From assembly GCA_007693785.1 (NCBI GenBank), contig RECY01000033.1:62001-126000 (forward strand): a stretch of DNA of 64,000 nt. Reading direction: 5' to 3'. Position 1 is the stretch's first letter. Every line of letters begins with the position of its first letter. Source of the DNA: Phycisphaerales bacterium. Lineage in GTDB: Bacteria; Planctomycetota; Phycisphaerae; Phycisphaerales; UBA1924. Position numbers and translations under genes: made by a program. This document shows positions 44,292-52,812 of this stretch, piece by piece. The notes beneath the pieces were generated by a model. That model was not told the DNA's origin, did no database searches, and saw nothing but the letters and a program-made list of their open reading frames with translations.

Positions 44292-44708
44292 TCACGCCAG
44301 CAACCGCAACGCCTGTGCCAGCATCTGCTTGGTCACCTCCGCCGCCTGCACGTTCGCCTCGTACGCCCGCACCGCCTGCATCGAGTTGATCGTCTCGATC
44401 GCCGGGCTGATATCCGGCACCATCACGATCCCCCGCTCATCGGCAAAGGGGCTCGTCGGATCGTACCGCGCCCGCAGCGCCTCCTCGTTCACGTGGATCC
44501 GCTCGACGTGGACACCCATCGCCCGCCCGTCCCGCGTCGGGCTCGTGGGGTCGCCCGGGGCGAACATGACTTCGCGCCGCTTGTACGGCTCATACTCCCC
44601 CGCCGCGTTGAGCAGCGTCTCGCTGTTCGCCAGGTTCGCTGCGATCGCGGCGTGGCGCGTCCGCTGGGCGACCATGCCGCTGACCGAGATATCCAAAGAT
44701 CCCCACAC
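44292..44708 (-). CDS. flgC: Flagellar basal-body rod protein FlgC
   Basis: This 138-residue protein is a proximal rod subunit. It begins SLDISVSGMVAQRTRHAAI with AANLANSETL, the rod-protein N-terminal motif, and ends with INSMQAVRAYEANVQAAEVT and KQMLAQALRLL. The length is typical. It lies 38 bp after flgB. Confidence 0.95.
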   Translation of the reverse strand: MWGSLDISVSGMVAQRTRHAAIAANLANSETLLNAAGEYEPYKRREVMFAPGDPTSPTRDGRAMGVHVERIHVNEEALRARYDPTSPFADERGIVMVPDISPAIETINSMQAVRAYEANVQAAEVTKQMLAQALRLLA

Positions 44709-44746
44709 GCTTCAGCCCCTTTCAGACGCCCCGCCGACGCGATCAC

Positions 44747-45190
44747 TCACCCCACCCGCTCGCCGAGCGCCGACTGCAAACGCAGCGTGTGGCTCCGGAG
44801 CAGGTCGCTCGCGAGCCGGTACACGCCGTAGTTCTCGGTCAGGTCCTGCATCATCCGCTCCAGGTCGCGGTCGTTGCGGTCGTGGAACAGGATGTTCCCG
44901 CTGGTCGTCTGCGGCTGGATCATCAGCTCCCCGCGATCCCCCACGCGCAGCTCCCGCGAGGATTCGAGCTGCAACGCCCCGAACGAGCCGCCGCTGCGCC
45001 CGCGACGACGGTCGATCGCCTCGCCCAGCACCGTCTGGAAGTGGGCCGGCGAAACGTCCAGCGGGCGAAAGTTCGGCGTCTCCGCGTTCGCGATGTTGTG
45101 CGCGATCAGCTTCTGACGCTGCCCCGCGAACGACATCGTCGCCCGCAGCGAAGGCAAGGCCCCAGCGTTGGTGATCTGATCGATAAACAT
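44747..45190 (-). CDS. flgB: Flagellar basal-body rod protein FlgB
   Basis: This 147-residue protein is a proximal rod subunit. The N-terminal motif RQKLIAHNIANAETPNFRPL and the C-terminal NYGVYRLASDLLRSHTLRLQ are those of FlgB. I start at the ATG at 45190 (MFIDQITNAG). The longer frame from 45250 would cross the sigma-54 promoter. It is the first structural gene of the minus-strand run. Confidence 0.95.
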   Translation of the reverse strand: MFIDQITNAGALPSLRATMSFAGQRQKLIAHNIANAETPNFRPLDVSPAHFQTVLGEAIDRRRGRSGGSFGALQLESSRELRVGDRGELMIQPQTTSGNILFHDRNDRDLERMMQDLTENYGVYRLASDLLRSHTLRLQSALGERVG

Positions 45191-45218
45191 GCCGCCAGAA
45201 GACCTCCGCCAAACCCCA

Positions 45219-45234
45219 CGCAACCCGCGTGCCG
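45219..45234 (-). promoter_or_regulatory. Sigma-54 promoter of the flgB operon
   Basis: On the minus strand the bases read CGGCACG-CGGG-TTGCG (45234 to 45219), matching TGGCACG-N4-TTGCW with one change. The transcript would start about 18 nt before flgB, with the GGAGG (45207-45203) almost at the 5' end. The gene just upstream encodes a sigma-54 activator. Confidence 0.65.
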
Positions 45235-45287
45235 CCTCACTCAACGCCAAGGAAGCGTTCCCCTTCGCCCCTCCCCCTTCTCCCCCC

Positions 45288-45323
45288 TAATGCCTAATGC
45301 CTATAATGCCTAGTGCCTAGTGC
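45288..45323. repeat. Heptamer tandem repeat (TARTGCC)
   Basis: Five heptamer units follow each other: TAATGCC twice, a 2 bp TA interruption, TAATGCC, TAGTGCC and TAGTGC. The array lies between the activator gene stop (45330) and the flgB promoter. Confidence 0.9.
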
Positions 45324-45329
45324 GTTCCC

Positions 45330-46922
45330 CTAGAGCCCCGCCTCCACCAACTCCTGCTCCTTCCACTTCTTCAGCTTGAGCCCCAGCGTCCGCACCCCGA
45401 TCCCGAGCGCCCGCGCCGTCTTCTGCCGGTGCCCGTTGAACGACCGCAGGCGGCTCACGATCACCTCACGCTCGATCTGCTCCAGCGTCTTCTCCCCGGG
45501 CTCCATCGGCTTCGGCTCCACCGTCGTCCCCGACGACAAACCGTCCGAATCCGACAACGACCCGAGACGGAACGCCTCCGGCGCATGACCGTTCGGCACC
45601 TGCGGCACATACGCCCCGCTCGACGAATCCACGTACGACCCCTGCAAACCGCCCGACCCCTGCGACATCCCGCCCAGCCCGCTCGCCGCACGCGGGCACA
45701 GCCAGCCCTCGATCAGCCCCCGCGTCACCCGCGCCGTCGCGCCCCGGCTCGTCCCCGCCCCGCTCAGCACCACCGCCCGCTCGCAGATGTTCTGCAGCTC
45801 ACGCACGTTGCCAGGCCACGGGTACGCCTCCAGCAACGCCAGCGCCTCCTCGGTGAACACCGCCGGCGTTCGCCCCTCCCGCGCCGCGATCGTCGCCGCG
45901 AAGTGCCCCACCAGCTCCGGGATGTCCTCCGCCCGGTCCCGCAGCGGCGGCAGGTGGATCGGCAGCACGTTCAGCCGGAAGAACAGGTCCTGGCGGAACT
46001 CACCGGCCGCCACCGCACGCGGCAAATCCCGGTTGCTCGTCGCGACGACCCGCACGTCCACCCCGATCGGCGTGCTCGAGCCCACCCGCTCGAACGTCCG
46101 CTCCTGCAGAATCCGCAAGAGCTTCGCCTGCAGACGCGGGCTGATCTCGCTGATCTCATCCAGCAGCAGCGTGCCGCGGTCGCTGAGCTCGAACCGCCCC
46201 TTGCGCAGGCGTTCCGCGCCCGTGAACGCGCCTTTTTCGTGCCCGAACAGCTCGCTCTCGAGCAGGCTCTCGCTGAGGGCCGCGCAGTTGACCGCGAGGA
46301 ACGCCTCGTCCGTGCGCGGGCTCAGCTCGTGCACCGCCCGCGCGACGACCTCCTTGCCGGAGCCGCTCTCGCCGACGATGAGCACCGTCCCCGCGCTCGC
46401 CGCGACCGCGATGACCTGTTCCTTCACGCGCCGCATCGCGGGCGAGGAGCCGATGAGCCGCCCGAGCCCGCCGCCGCCGGTCGGGTTGCCGCCGGGCCCG
46501 CCCGACGCCGCGCCCTGCTCGCTCGCCCCGGCCCGAAGCACGGCGTTCTCCCGCACGATCTTCGCGTGCGCGATCGCCCGCTTGACCGCGATCACCAGCT
46601 CGTCGCCCTCGAACGGCTTGGTGATGTAATCGAACGCGCCGCGCTTGATCGCCTGCACCGCCGTCTCGATCGTCCCGAACGCCGTCATGAGCACGACCGG
46701 GATCGCGTCGTCCAGCCCACGCAATCGCTCAAGCAGCTCCATGCCCGTCATGCCGGGCATCTTGAGATCCGTCACGACCGCGTCCGGTCGCCTCCGGGCG
46801 GCCGTCTCGACCGCCTGCTCCCCGCCGCTCGCCGCGACCACCTCGAAGCCCGCGCGCCGCAGCGTCGAGCCGACGCTGTCGCGCATCATTTCCTTGTCGT
46901 CCACGACCATGACCAGGCTCAT
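45330..46922 (-). CDS. Sigma-54-dependent response regulator (NtrC/FlrC type)
   Basis: This is a 530-residue transcription activator. The receiver domain (1-120) has D9/D10-type acids (VDDK) and phospho-site D52 in VVTDLKMPG. The AAA+ domain (about 155-395) has Walker A GESGSGKE (184-191) and the sigma-54 contact loop GAFTGA (231-236). The C-terminal Fis-type helix-turn-helix reads HRQKTARALGIGVRTLGLKL. I start at ATG 46922, right at the receiver domain with GGAGG 10 nt upstream. The ATG at 46958 overlaps the kinase stop and is possible too. Its place beside flgB and a sigma-54 promoter makes it the likely flagellar regulator. Confidence 0.93.
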   Translation of the reverse strand: MSLVMVVDDKEMMRDSVGSTLRRAGFEVVAASGGEQAVETAARRRPDAVVTDLKMPGMTGMELLERLRGLDDAIPVVLMTAFGTIETAVQAIKRGAFDYITKPFEGDELVIAVKRAIAHAKIVRENAVLRAGASEQGAASGGPGGNPTGGGGLGRLIGSSPAMRRVKEQVIAVAASAGTVLIVGESGSGKEVVARAVHELSPRTDEAFLAVNCAALSESLLESELFGHEKGAFTGAERLRKGRFELSDRGTLLLDEISEISPRLQAKLLRILQERTFERVGSSTPIGVDVRVVATSNRDLPRAVAAGEFRQDLFFRLNVLPIHLPPLRDRAEDIPELVGHFAATIAAREGRTPAVFTEEALALLEAYPWPGNVRELQNICERAVVLSGAGTSRGATARVTRGLIEGWLCPRAASGLGGMSQGSGGLQGSYVDSSSGAYVPQVPNGHAPEAFRLGSLSDSDGLSSGTTVEPKPMEPGEKTLEQIEREVIVSRLRSFNGHRQKTARALGIGVRTLGLKLKKWKEQELVEAGL

Positions 46923-46954
46923 CTTCGCCGCTCCTCCGCCCCGTCCATGAGGCG

Positions 46955-47908
46955 TCATTCGTGCGCCGCCGGCTCGACCGCCGGCAGCACGATCTCGAAA
47001 CGGGCGCCGCGAGCGCCCGCCTCATCCTCCGCGTTGTTCCGAACTTCCACCCGCCCGCCGTGCGCATCCGCGATGCGGTGCACGATCGACAGCCCCAGCC
47101 CCGTCCCCGTCGCCCGTGTCGTAAAGAACGGGTTGAACATCCGATCGATCACGTCCCGGGTCACGCCCGGGCCCGAGTCGCGGACGACCAGCGCCACCTC
47201 GTCGCGACCGTCCGCGTCCGTGCGCACTTCCGCGTCCAGCGTCAGCCGTCGGGGGGCGACCTCGCCCTCCGCAGCCGCTTCCAGCCCGTTCCGCACGACG
47301 TTCACGAGCGCCTGGTGCGTCAGGTGCGGGTCGCACCAGCACTCCACGCCCTCGCCCAGCCCGCCGCCGATCTCCACGCCAACGCACAAGTCGCGGCACG
47401 CGTCGAGCGCCCGCGCAAACAGCACCCCCGCCTCGCACGCCCGCGACTGCACGCGGACCTCGCGGGCGAAGTGCAGCACGTCGGTCACGATCGCGTCGGC
47501 CGCACGCACGGCGCTGGCGATCTTTCCCGCGCACGCCCGCTGCTCGGGCATCGACGCCAGGTCCGCGATCAGCATCTCCGCATAGAGACGGATCGAGCCG
47601 AGCGGGTTGCGCACCTCGTGCGCGATCCCCGCCGCCATCTCACCGAGCGCCGCGAGCCGCCTCGACCGCTGCAGACGCTCGTTCGCCTCGCTCAGCTCGC
47701 CCCGCAGTCGTGCGACCTCCGCGTGCAGCGTCGCGTGCGTCGACTGCAGCTGCGACGTCACATCGTGAAAGGCGCCGAGCAGCTCCGCGAGGTCCGCAGG
47801 GCTGAGGGCGCGCGACGACGCCGGCGGCACGCTCGCCACCTCCACGCGCACCGGCTCCACACCCACCGGCTCGACGCCCACACCCATGGACCCGCTCGGT
47901 GCGCTCAT
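46955..47908 (-). CDS. Soluble histidine kinase (FlrB/AtoS-like)
   Basis: This 317-residue kinase has no membrane segment, so it senses a cytosolic cue. A Val/Glu/Pro-rich N-terminal stretch (residues 9-24, VGVEPVGVEPVRV) precedes a helical region, the dimerisation helix with phospho-site H97 in AAGIAHEVRNPLGSI, the N-box VNVVRNGLEAA, G1 DSGPGV and G2 GTGLGLSIVHRI. Its neighbour downstream, coupled by a 4 bp overlap, is the activator, so the two are a cognate pair. The partner upstream is a FlgN-like chaperone, also overlapping by 4 bp. Confidence 0.93.
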   Translation of the reverse strand: MSAPSGSMGVGVEPVGVEPVRVEVASVPPASSRALSPADLAELLGAFHDVTSQLQSTHATLHAEVARLRGELSEANERLQRSRRLAALGEMAAGIAHEVRNPLGSIRLYAEMLIADLASMPEQRACAGKIASAVRAADAIVTDVLHFAREVRVQSRACEAGVLFARALDACRDLCVGVEIGGGLGEGVECWCDPHLTHQALVNVVRNGLEAAAEGEVAPRRLTLDAEVRTDADGRDEVALVVRDSGPGVTRDVIDRMFNPFFTTRATGTGLGLSIVHRIADAHGGRVEVRNNAEDEAGARGARFEIVLPAVEPAAHE

Positions 47909-48378
47909 CCCTTGCGGTCCTCAAACCGCGGGCCCGCGGGCCCCGCGCCGTTCCCGTAGGCACGCACCGCACGCCCGCCGCCGCGAACCCCGTGCAGCTC
48001 GCGACCGATCGCGTCTTTGCGCTCCAGCATCGCCCGCTCGGCCCGACGGTCCGCCTCGGCGATCTGCGCCCCGATCGACGTCACCGCCGTCAGCCCCGCC
48101 TCGACGCGCGCCCGGGCCGCCTCGTCCATCGCGTCCAGGCCGCCCGGCTGGTCGAGCCCCATGTCGCGCAGCCCCGCCCCCGCCTGCTCGATCCGCGTCA
48201 CGATCTCCTCGCGACGCTCGACCAGGCGCACCAGCGATTCCGTCTCGCCCCGCTCGATCAACGCGTCCTGCTCGCGCGTGATCTCGAGGAGCTGCTCGCA
48301 CAGCGTCCGCGTGTGCCCGATCAACGCCTCGGCCTCGTCCGCCGACGCGCGTCGCCCGCCCGTGTTGCCGGTCATCAT
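47905..48378 (-). CDS. FlgN-like flagellar chaperone
   Basis: This is a 157-residue all-helical protein with a FlgN/FliT-type pattern: EALIGHTRTLCEQLLEITRE, QDALIERGETESLVRLVERR, EEIVTRIEQAG. Such chaperones deliver FlgK and FlgL. The assignment rests on helical pattern and position, as the family diverges quickly. Its stop overlaps the kinase start, and the Gly/Arg-rich C-terminal tail is unusual. A chaperone, a kinase and an activator in one overlapping unit suggests that export status may be read by the kinase. Confidence 0.65.
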   Translation of the reverse strand: MMTGNTGGRRASADEAEALIGHTRTLCEQLLEITREQDALIERGETESLVRLVERREEIVTRIEQAGAGLRDMGLDQPGGLDAMDEAARARVEAGLTAVTSIGAQIAEADRRAERAMLERKDAIGRELHGVRGGGRAVRAYGNGAGPAGPRFEDRKG

Positions 48379-48433
48379 GACCCTTCCCCGGCGCCTCCGG
48401 CGCCGTCTCGAACCCCGGACCGCGGCTTCCCGC

Positions 48434-50950
48434 CTACCGCCCGCTCCCCTGCTCCAACGCGTACAGCCGGAGCCTCGAACTCGAATCCAACCATCGCTCC
48501 CAGTCCCGACGCGTCATCGGCAGCGTCGGGTCGTTCAGCACCCCGTCGGGCAGCGTCATGAAGAATCGACGCGCCCGCTCGTCGGCCGTCCGCGCCCGCT
48601 CCAGGTCCCCCATCTCGACGTAGGCGTTCACGATCTGCACCAGCGCCACCAGCGACGAGGGGTCGCGGCTGAACCGGTCCACCGCCGCCCCGTAGTGCCG
48701 GATCGCGTCCCGGTACTCGCCGAGATCGAACGCGCAGTCCCCGAGGTAGTACGACGCGTTCCGCAGATACACCGCCTCCAGCGGCGTGAGCCGCGGGCGG
48801 GCGTCGAACGCGTCCCGCACCTCCGCGAACAGCGTCAGCGCCCGGCGAAGACGCTGCTCACGCGTCCGCTCCAGCTCCAGGCGTCGGCTCTCGAAGGTCG
48901 CCTCCGTGCGCAGCTCCTCGGCGATCGAGGCCGCCGACTGGCGGTAGCTGTCGGCCAGGAGATACCGCACCTGATCCAGCTCCGGGTCGTCCGGGTACCG
49001 CTCGATCGCCTCTTCCAGACGCTCGGCCGCCCGCTCGAAACGCCCCGACTGGTAGTAGTGCTGACCCAACTCCAGCAACGCCTCGCGGTACACCGGGATC
49101 CGCGTCGCGCCGATCTCGCCCGAGAGCACGCGCATCAGCAAAGCCTCCGCCTCCGCGTCGTTGCCCGCTTCTCCGTCCAGCAGCAGACACCGCGCGAGCG
49201 GGACGTAGCTCCGCTCCGCGAACGGGCCCACGCCCAGCGACCCGCCCGAGCTCGCGCCGTCGCGGATCAGCCCGCGGAAATACGACGCCGCCTGCGCGTA
49301 GTCCGATTGCGCCAGGTGCGCCTGCCCGAGCCGGAACCGCGCCTCGGCCTGTCGCGGGTCGTCCGGGAAGCCGCCCGCGTACTCCGCGAACGCGTCCACC
49401 GCCTGCTGGCGTTCCCCGGCCCGGTCGAACGCGTCGGCCGCCTGCCAGAGCGAATCCGCGTGCGCTTCGTTATCCAAAAGCGCCACGCGCTCCGCGTGCG
49501 CCCGGTAGTACGCCCCGGCGGCACGAAGATGGCGGCTCACCTCGCGCTGCGTCGCGGGGTCCAGACGACGCGACGACGCCGAACGCGACGCCTCCCCCTC
49601 CCGCTCATCCTCCGGCAGCATCTCGTTCGCCAGGCGGCGGTTGCTCCGCGCGATCGCGAGCAGCGTGTCCGCAGGCACCTCGTCCGGCGCGAACAAACGC
49701 TCGGCGAGCTGCGCCCGCACCAACGCGTCCCGCACCTGGCCGCTGTTGTACCGCTCGTCGAACCGTGACATCAGGCTCCGCGCCACCACCGGGCGCGTCA
49801 CCTCCGGGTGCGTCAGCCCGCCCTCGATCGACTCGATGAGCTGGCGGTACATCGCCAGCGAGTCCGGGTGCGCCCCGAGCCCCGCGTCCACCTCCGCGAG
49901 CGCCAGCATCGCCGGCAGCTTCGAAGGTGAATCGCCGAACCGCTCCAGCACCGTCGTCAGCCGGTCGCGAGCGTCGTCCAGACTCTCCCGAGCCCTGTCC
50001 ACGCGCGCGAGCTGGAGCAACGCCCGCGCAGCCGTCGCCCCCGCGCCCCGAGACAGCTCCTCAGCGCGCAGGCTGTTCTTCTCCGATTCACTCAGCTCCC
50101 CGAGGCGGAAGTAGCCCTCGCCCAGCAGGACGAACAGGTCCGCGAGCGCCGCGGAGCTCGCCTCACGCAGCTTGGGCATCTCGCGCAGCAAACGCTCCAC
50201 CGCGTCGCCCGGGTACCCCTCGCTCAGGCGGATCCGGGTCTGCTCGCCCACCACCCACGCCCGCTCGTCCAGCGGCAGGTCCGGGTCCATACCCATCCGC
50301 GTCAGCAGCTCGATCGCGCCGTCCTTGTCCGGCTCCGCCAGCGACAGACGCGAGCGGATCGCACGCTTGTACAGCTCGAAACGCTGCTCGGCGTGCTCAC
50401 GCCCCAGCGTGTTCGCACGCTCGATCGCCTCGTCGAACATCCGCAAGCGACGGAACGTGTCCGCCAGATAAAACGTGTCGGTCGGGCCCAGCACCGCGTA
50501 GCGACGCTCGGCCGCCAGATACTCCGCGATGATGTTCCGGTGGTTCTCGCTCTCGTCGATCTCCCCGGCCTCCTGAGCCAGGTACAACGCCCGGGCGCGC
50601 AGAATATGGAACCGGCGCACGTCGTCCGCGGTCGTGTACCCGGCGCCCAGGTGCGGGCGGACCACGGTGTTCAGGTCACGCAGCGCCAGGTCCGTCCGGT
50701 CGATCCGCACGCGCTCCTCGATCTCGTCGAGCATCGCGCCGATGTCCGGCGTTGGGCTGGTCAGCATCGAAGCCGCCAGCGCCCCCGCCAGCAGCAGCCC
50801 CGCCCCCGCCAGCGCCGGCACGTGCCACGAGGTGCGCAGACGCGACCAGAACGCGCGGGAGGCCTCGCCGACCTCACCCCACGTCGGGCGTGTCCGGCCT
50901 CCGGGCTCGCCCGGAGGGGTGCTGCTGGATGGACTCGGCCGCTCCGCCAC
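48434..50950 (-). CDS. Large anchored TPR protein
   Basis: This is an 838-residue protein of unknown function. A Pro/Ser-rich cytosolic N-terminus is followed by one membrane segment (about 44-66), so the rest lies outside the cytoplasm. Many TPR-like helical pairs run through it, for example DTFYLADTFRRLRMFDEAIE, RFRLGQAHLAQSDYAQAASYF, YYQSGRFERAAERLEEAIER and YYLGDCAFDLGEYRDAIRHY. The GTG at 50950 starts it. It sits at the beginning of the flagellar run, 55 bp before the FlgN-like gene. Such large TPR proteins are common in planctomycetes. Confidence 0.8.
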   Translation of the reverse strand: MAERPSPSSSTPPGEPGGRTRPTWGEVGEASRAFWSRLRTSWHVPALAGAGLLLAGALAASMLTSPTPDIGAMLDEIEERVRIDRTDLALRDLNTVVRPHLGAGYTTADDVRRFHILRARALYLAQEAGEIDESENHRNIIAEYLAAERRYAVLGPTDTFYLADTFRRLRMFDEAIERANTLGREHAEQRFELYKRAIRSRLSLAEPDKDGAIELLTRMGMDPDLPLDERAWVVGEQTRIRLSEGYPGDAVERLLREMPKLREASSAALADLFVLLGEGYFRLGELSESEKNSLRAEELSRGAGATAARALLQLARVDRARESLDDARDRLTTVLERFGDSPSKLPAMLALAEVDAGLGAHPDSLAMYRQLIESIEGGLTHPEVTRPVVARSLMSRFDERYNSGQVRDALVRAQLAERLFAPDEVPADTLLAIARSNRRLANEMLPEDEREGEASRSASSRRLDPATQREVSRHLRAAGAYYRAHAERVALLDNEAHADSLWQAADAFDRAGERQQAVDAFAEYAGGFPDDPRQAEARFRLGQAHLAQSDYAQAASYFRGLIRDGASSGGSLGVGPFAERSYVPLARCLLLDGEAGNDAEAEALLMRVLSGEIGATRIPVYREALLELGQHYYQSGRFERAAERLEEAIERYPDDPELDQVRYLLADSYRQSAASIAEELRTEATFESRRLELERTREQRLRRALTLFAEVRDAFDARPRLTPLEAVYLRNASYYLGDCAFDLGEYRDAIRHYGAAVDRFSRDPSSLVALVQIVNAYVEMGDLERARTADERARRFFMTLPDGVLNDPTLPMTRRDWERWLDSSSRLRLYALEQGSGR

Positions 50951-51114
50951 CGGTCACGCTCCGCTCGATGGTGCTCGGCGCAGGTCCTTCCACGCCGACG
51001 GCGGCCGCCACGGGCGAACGCCGACCGAGCGTCTATCGGAACAACCCACGCGCAGACTTGACCGATCGGGTGGGTTGACGCGCAGATTCCGCCGACGGAC
51101 GCCGACGGTCGCAG

Positions 51115-52812
51115 CTATTTCCCCTCCTTGGGCCCGTCGCCTGGTGAAGGGTCGGGATCGGGCTCGCGCGCGACGACGACCGCGGCCCGGGCGATGACGT
51201 CGCCCCGATGTCGCGCGTTCGGATCGAAGATCAGCATCGCCGCGACGGGCGGGGCGAACCACTTGACGGCGTTCCGCGCCCCGCACGCGACCAGCCCCGG
51301 CGGGCGACCAAACCGACGCCCCTTGCGGTCCACACTCACCACCGCCGAGCCGGCGAGCATCTTCCCGAGGCTGCGCCCCGTGAGGGCCTCCATCGCGGTG
51401 CCGAGCACAAAGCCGACCGCGAGCATGAGCAGGATCGGGCCTTCCCCGCCGGGCTTGCCGAGCCCGCCGAGAAAGACGGTGTCCCCGAGGGTCGAGCCGG
51501 TGGACCAGGCCGCGATCATCCCAGCCGCCACGAGGTCGATCATCGCTCCGAAGACGCGCCGCCCGGGCTCGGCGAGCGCCGCCCAGTCTGGCAGTTCCGC
51601 GACGCCGGACTCCGCCCCCCCTCGCATGATCAGCAGCAGCACCGCCAGCAGCACCGCGACCAGCACCACCATCAGCAGGCGCACGTCCTGCCCGGTGACG
51701 GGCGTCCCGCCCATCAGCAGGCCCTCGTGCATCGGGCGGCCCGTCACCAGCGAGGTCTCCGACGCCAGCAGCCGCCCGCTCCGCCCCTCGCCCGCGTCAA
51801 GACGCACCACCATCGCCCGAGCCGGCCCGCCGACGACCGCCAGGCCGCCCGGCCATCCCACGCCCCGCGCCCCGTCATCGCTCCCGTCCGTCGTGCGCAC
51901 CGGCCCGAGACGGCGCGCGTACCCCTCTCCGATCGCGTGCAGCTCGCCCGAGCCGTCGAGCACGACCCAGCCGCTCGTATCCATCGCGACCGCGTGCTCG
52001 AAAGGGTCAGGCGCTCCGCCCCAGACCGACGCCTCGACGGGATCGGGCGTCCAGTCAATCGTCTCGCCCCGCCCGCGGGTCCCGCGCCAGGCGAGGCGGT
52101 CCCCCTCGCCGGTCTCGGCGAGCAGCCCGATCACGCCGGGCCCGTCGATCAGGCGTAGACGTATCGCGGCCGCGGGATCCAAGCCGCTCGGCCAGGCGTC
52201 CAGCTCGCTCCAAGCCCCGCCCGAGAGCGCGACCAACGCCGGCGGGTCCTCGTTAAGCAGGAGCACCAGCGTCTCCCCGATCGCGCCGGCCCCGAGGACC
52301 GGCGCGCTCCGTCGGAGCTGCGGCAGGACCTCGAACCGCCCCACCGGCTCGTACCCCCAGACCCCCGGCGCGGGCGTCGGCGTCGCGACCAGCGCCCGCA
52401 CCGGTCGGCGAAGCTCGCCCGCGCGACGGACCAGCTCGTCCACGATGAACACGCGGTCGCGACCGCCCGCGATCGCGACCGGGCGCTCCGAGAGGCGACG
52501 GGCGACCCGCCCCGTCCCGCTGACCGCGCCCCCCGCGGCTCGCGGGGGGAGGTGCACGATTGCGGACTCGAGCGTGTCGGTGGATGGCGCAAGCGTCCAG
52601 GCGTGCCACGCGCCGGTCGGGAGCGGATCCCCCGCCGCCGCGGGCCAGGGCCAGATCGGGCGGGCCGACTCGCCCGGCGCGGGCTCGGGCGACGCGCCGG
52701 CGTCGGGCTCGTCCGCGAACGCCGCTCCCGCGAGCAGCCACGCGGAGCACACGCCCAGCCAGGCCGCGATCTTCACGAACCGACACCCTCGGCGACAGGC
52801 GTGAACCGTCAC
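51115..52812 (-). CDS. RDD-family membrane protein with exported N-terminal domain
   Basis: This is a 565-residue protein. A signal peptide (about 1-35, ending GAAFADEP) leads to a large beta-rich domain (about 40-370), possibly propeller-like, with GVWGYEPVGRFEVLPQL and AVAMDTSGWVVLDGSGEL. One membrane segment (about 385-405) precedes a C-terminal RDD domain (GRRVFGAMIDLVAAGMIAAW, TGRSLGKMLAGSAVVSVD). The GTG at 52812 overlaps the stop of the previous gene by 4 bp (GTGA), the reason for this start. RDD proteins have been linked to transport, but the function here is unknown. Confidence 0.82.
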   Translation of the reverse strand: MTVHACRRGCRFVKIAAWLGVCSAWLLAGAAFADEPDAGASPEPAPGESARPIWPWPAAAGDPLPTGAWHAWTLAPSTDTLESAIVHLPPRAAGGAVSGTGRVARRLSERPVAIAGGRDRVFIVDELVRRAGELRRPVRALVATPTPAPGVWGYEPVGRFEVLPQLRRSAPVLGAGAIGETLVLLLNEDPPALVALSGGAWSELDAWPSGLDPAAAIRLRLIDGPGVIGLLAETGEGDRLAWRGTRGRGETIDWTPDPVEASVWGGAPDPFEHAVAMDTSGWVVLDGSGELHAIGEGYARRLGPVRTTDGSDDGARGVGWPGGLAVVGGPARAMVVRLDAGEGRSGRLLASETSLVTGRPMHEGLLMGGTPVTGQDVRLLMVVLVAVLLAVLLLIMRGGAESGVAELPDWAALAEPGRRVFGAMIDLVAAGMIAAWSTGSTLGDTVFLGGLGKPGGEGPILLMLAVGFVLGTAMEALTGRSLGKMLAGSAVVSVDRKGRRFGRPPGLVACGARNAVKWFAPPVAAMLIFDPNARHRGDVIARAAVVVAREPDPDPSPGDGPKEGK

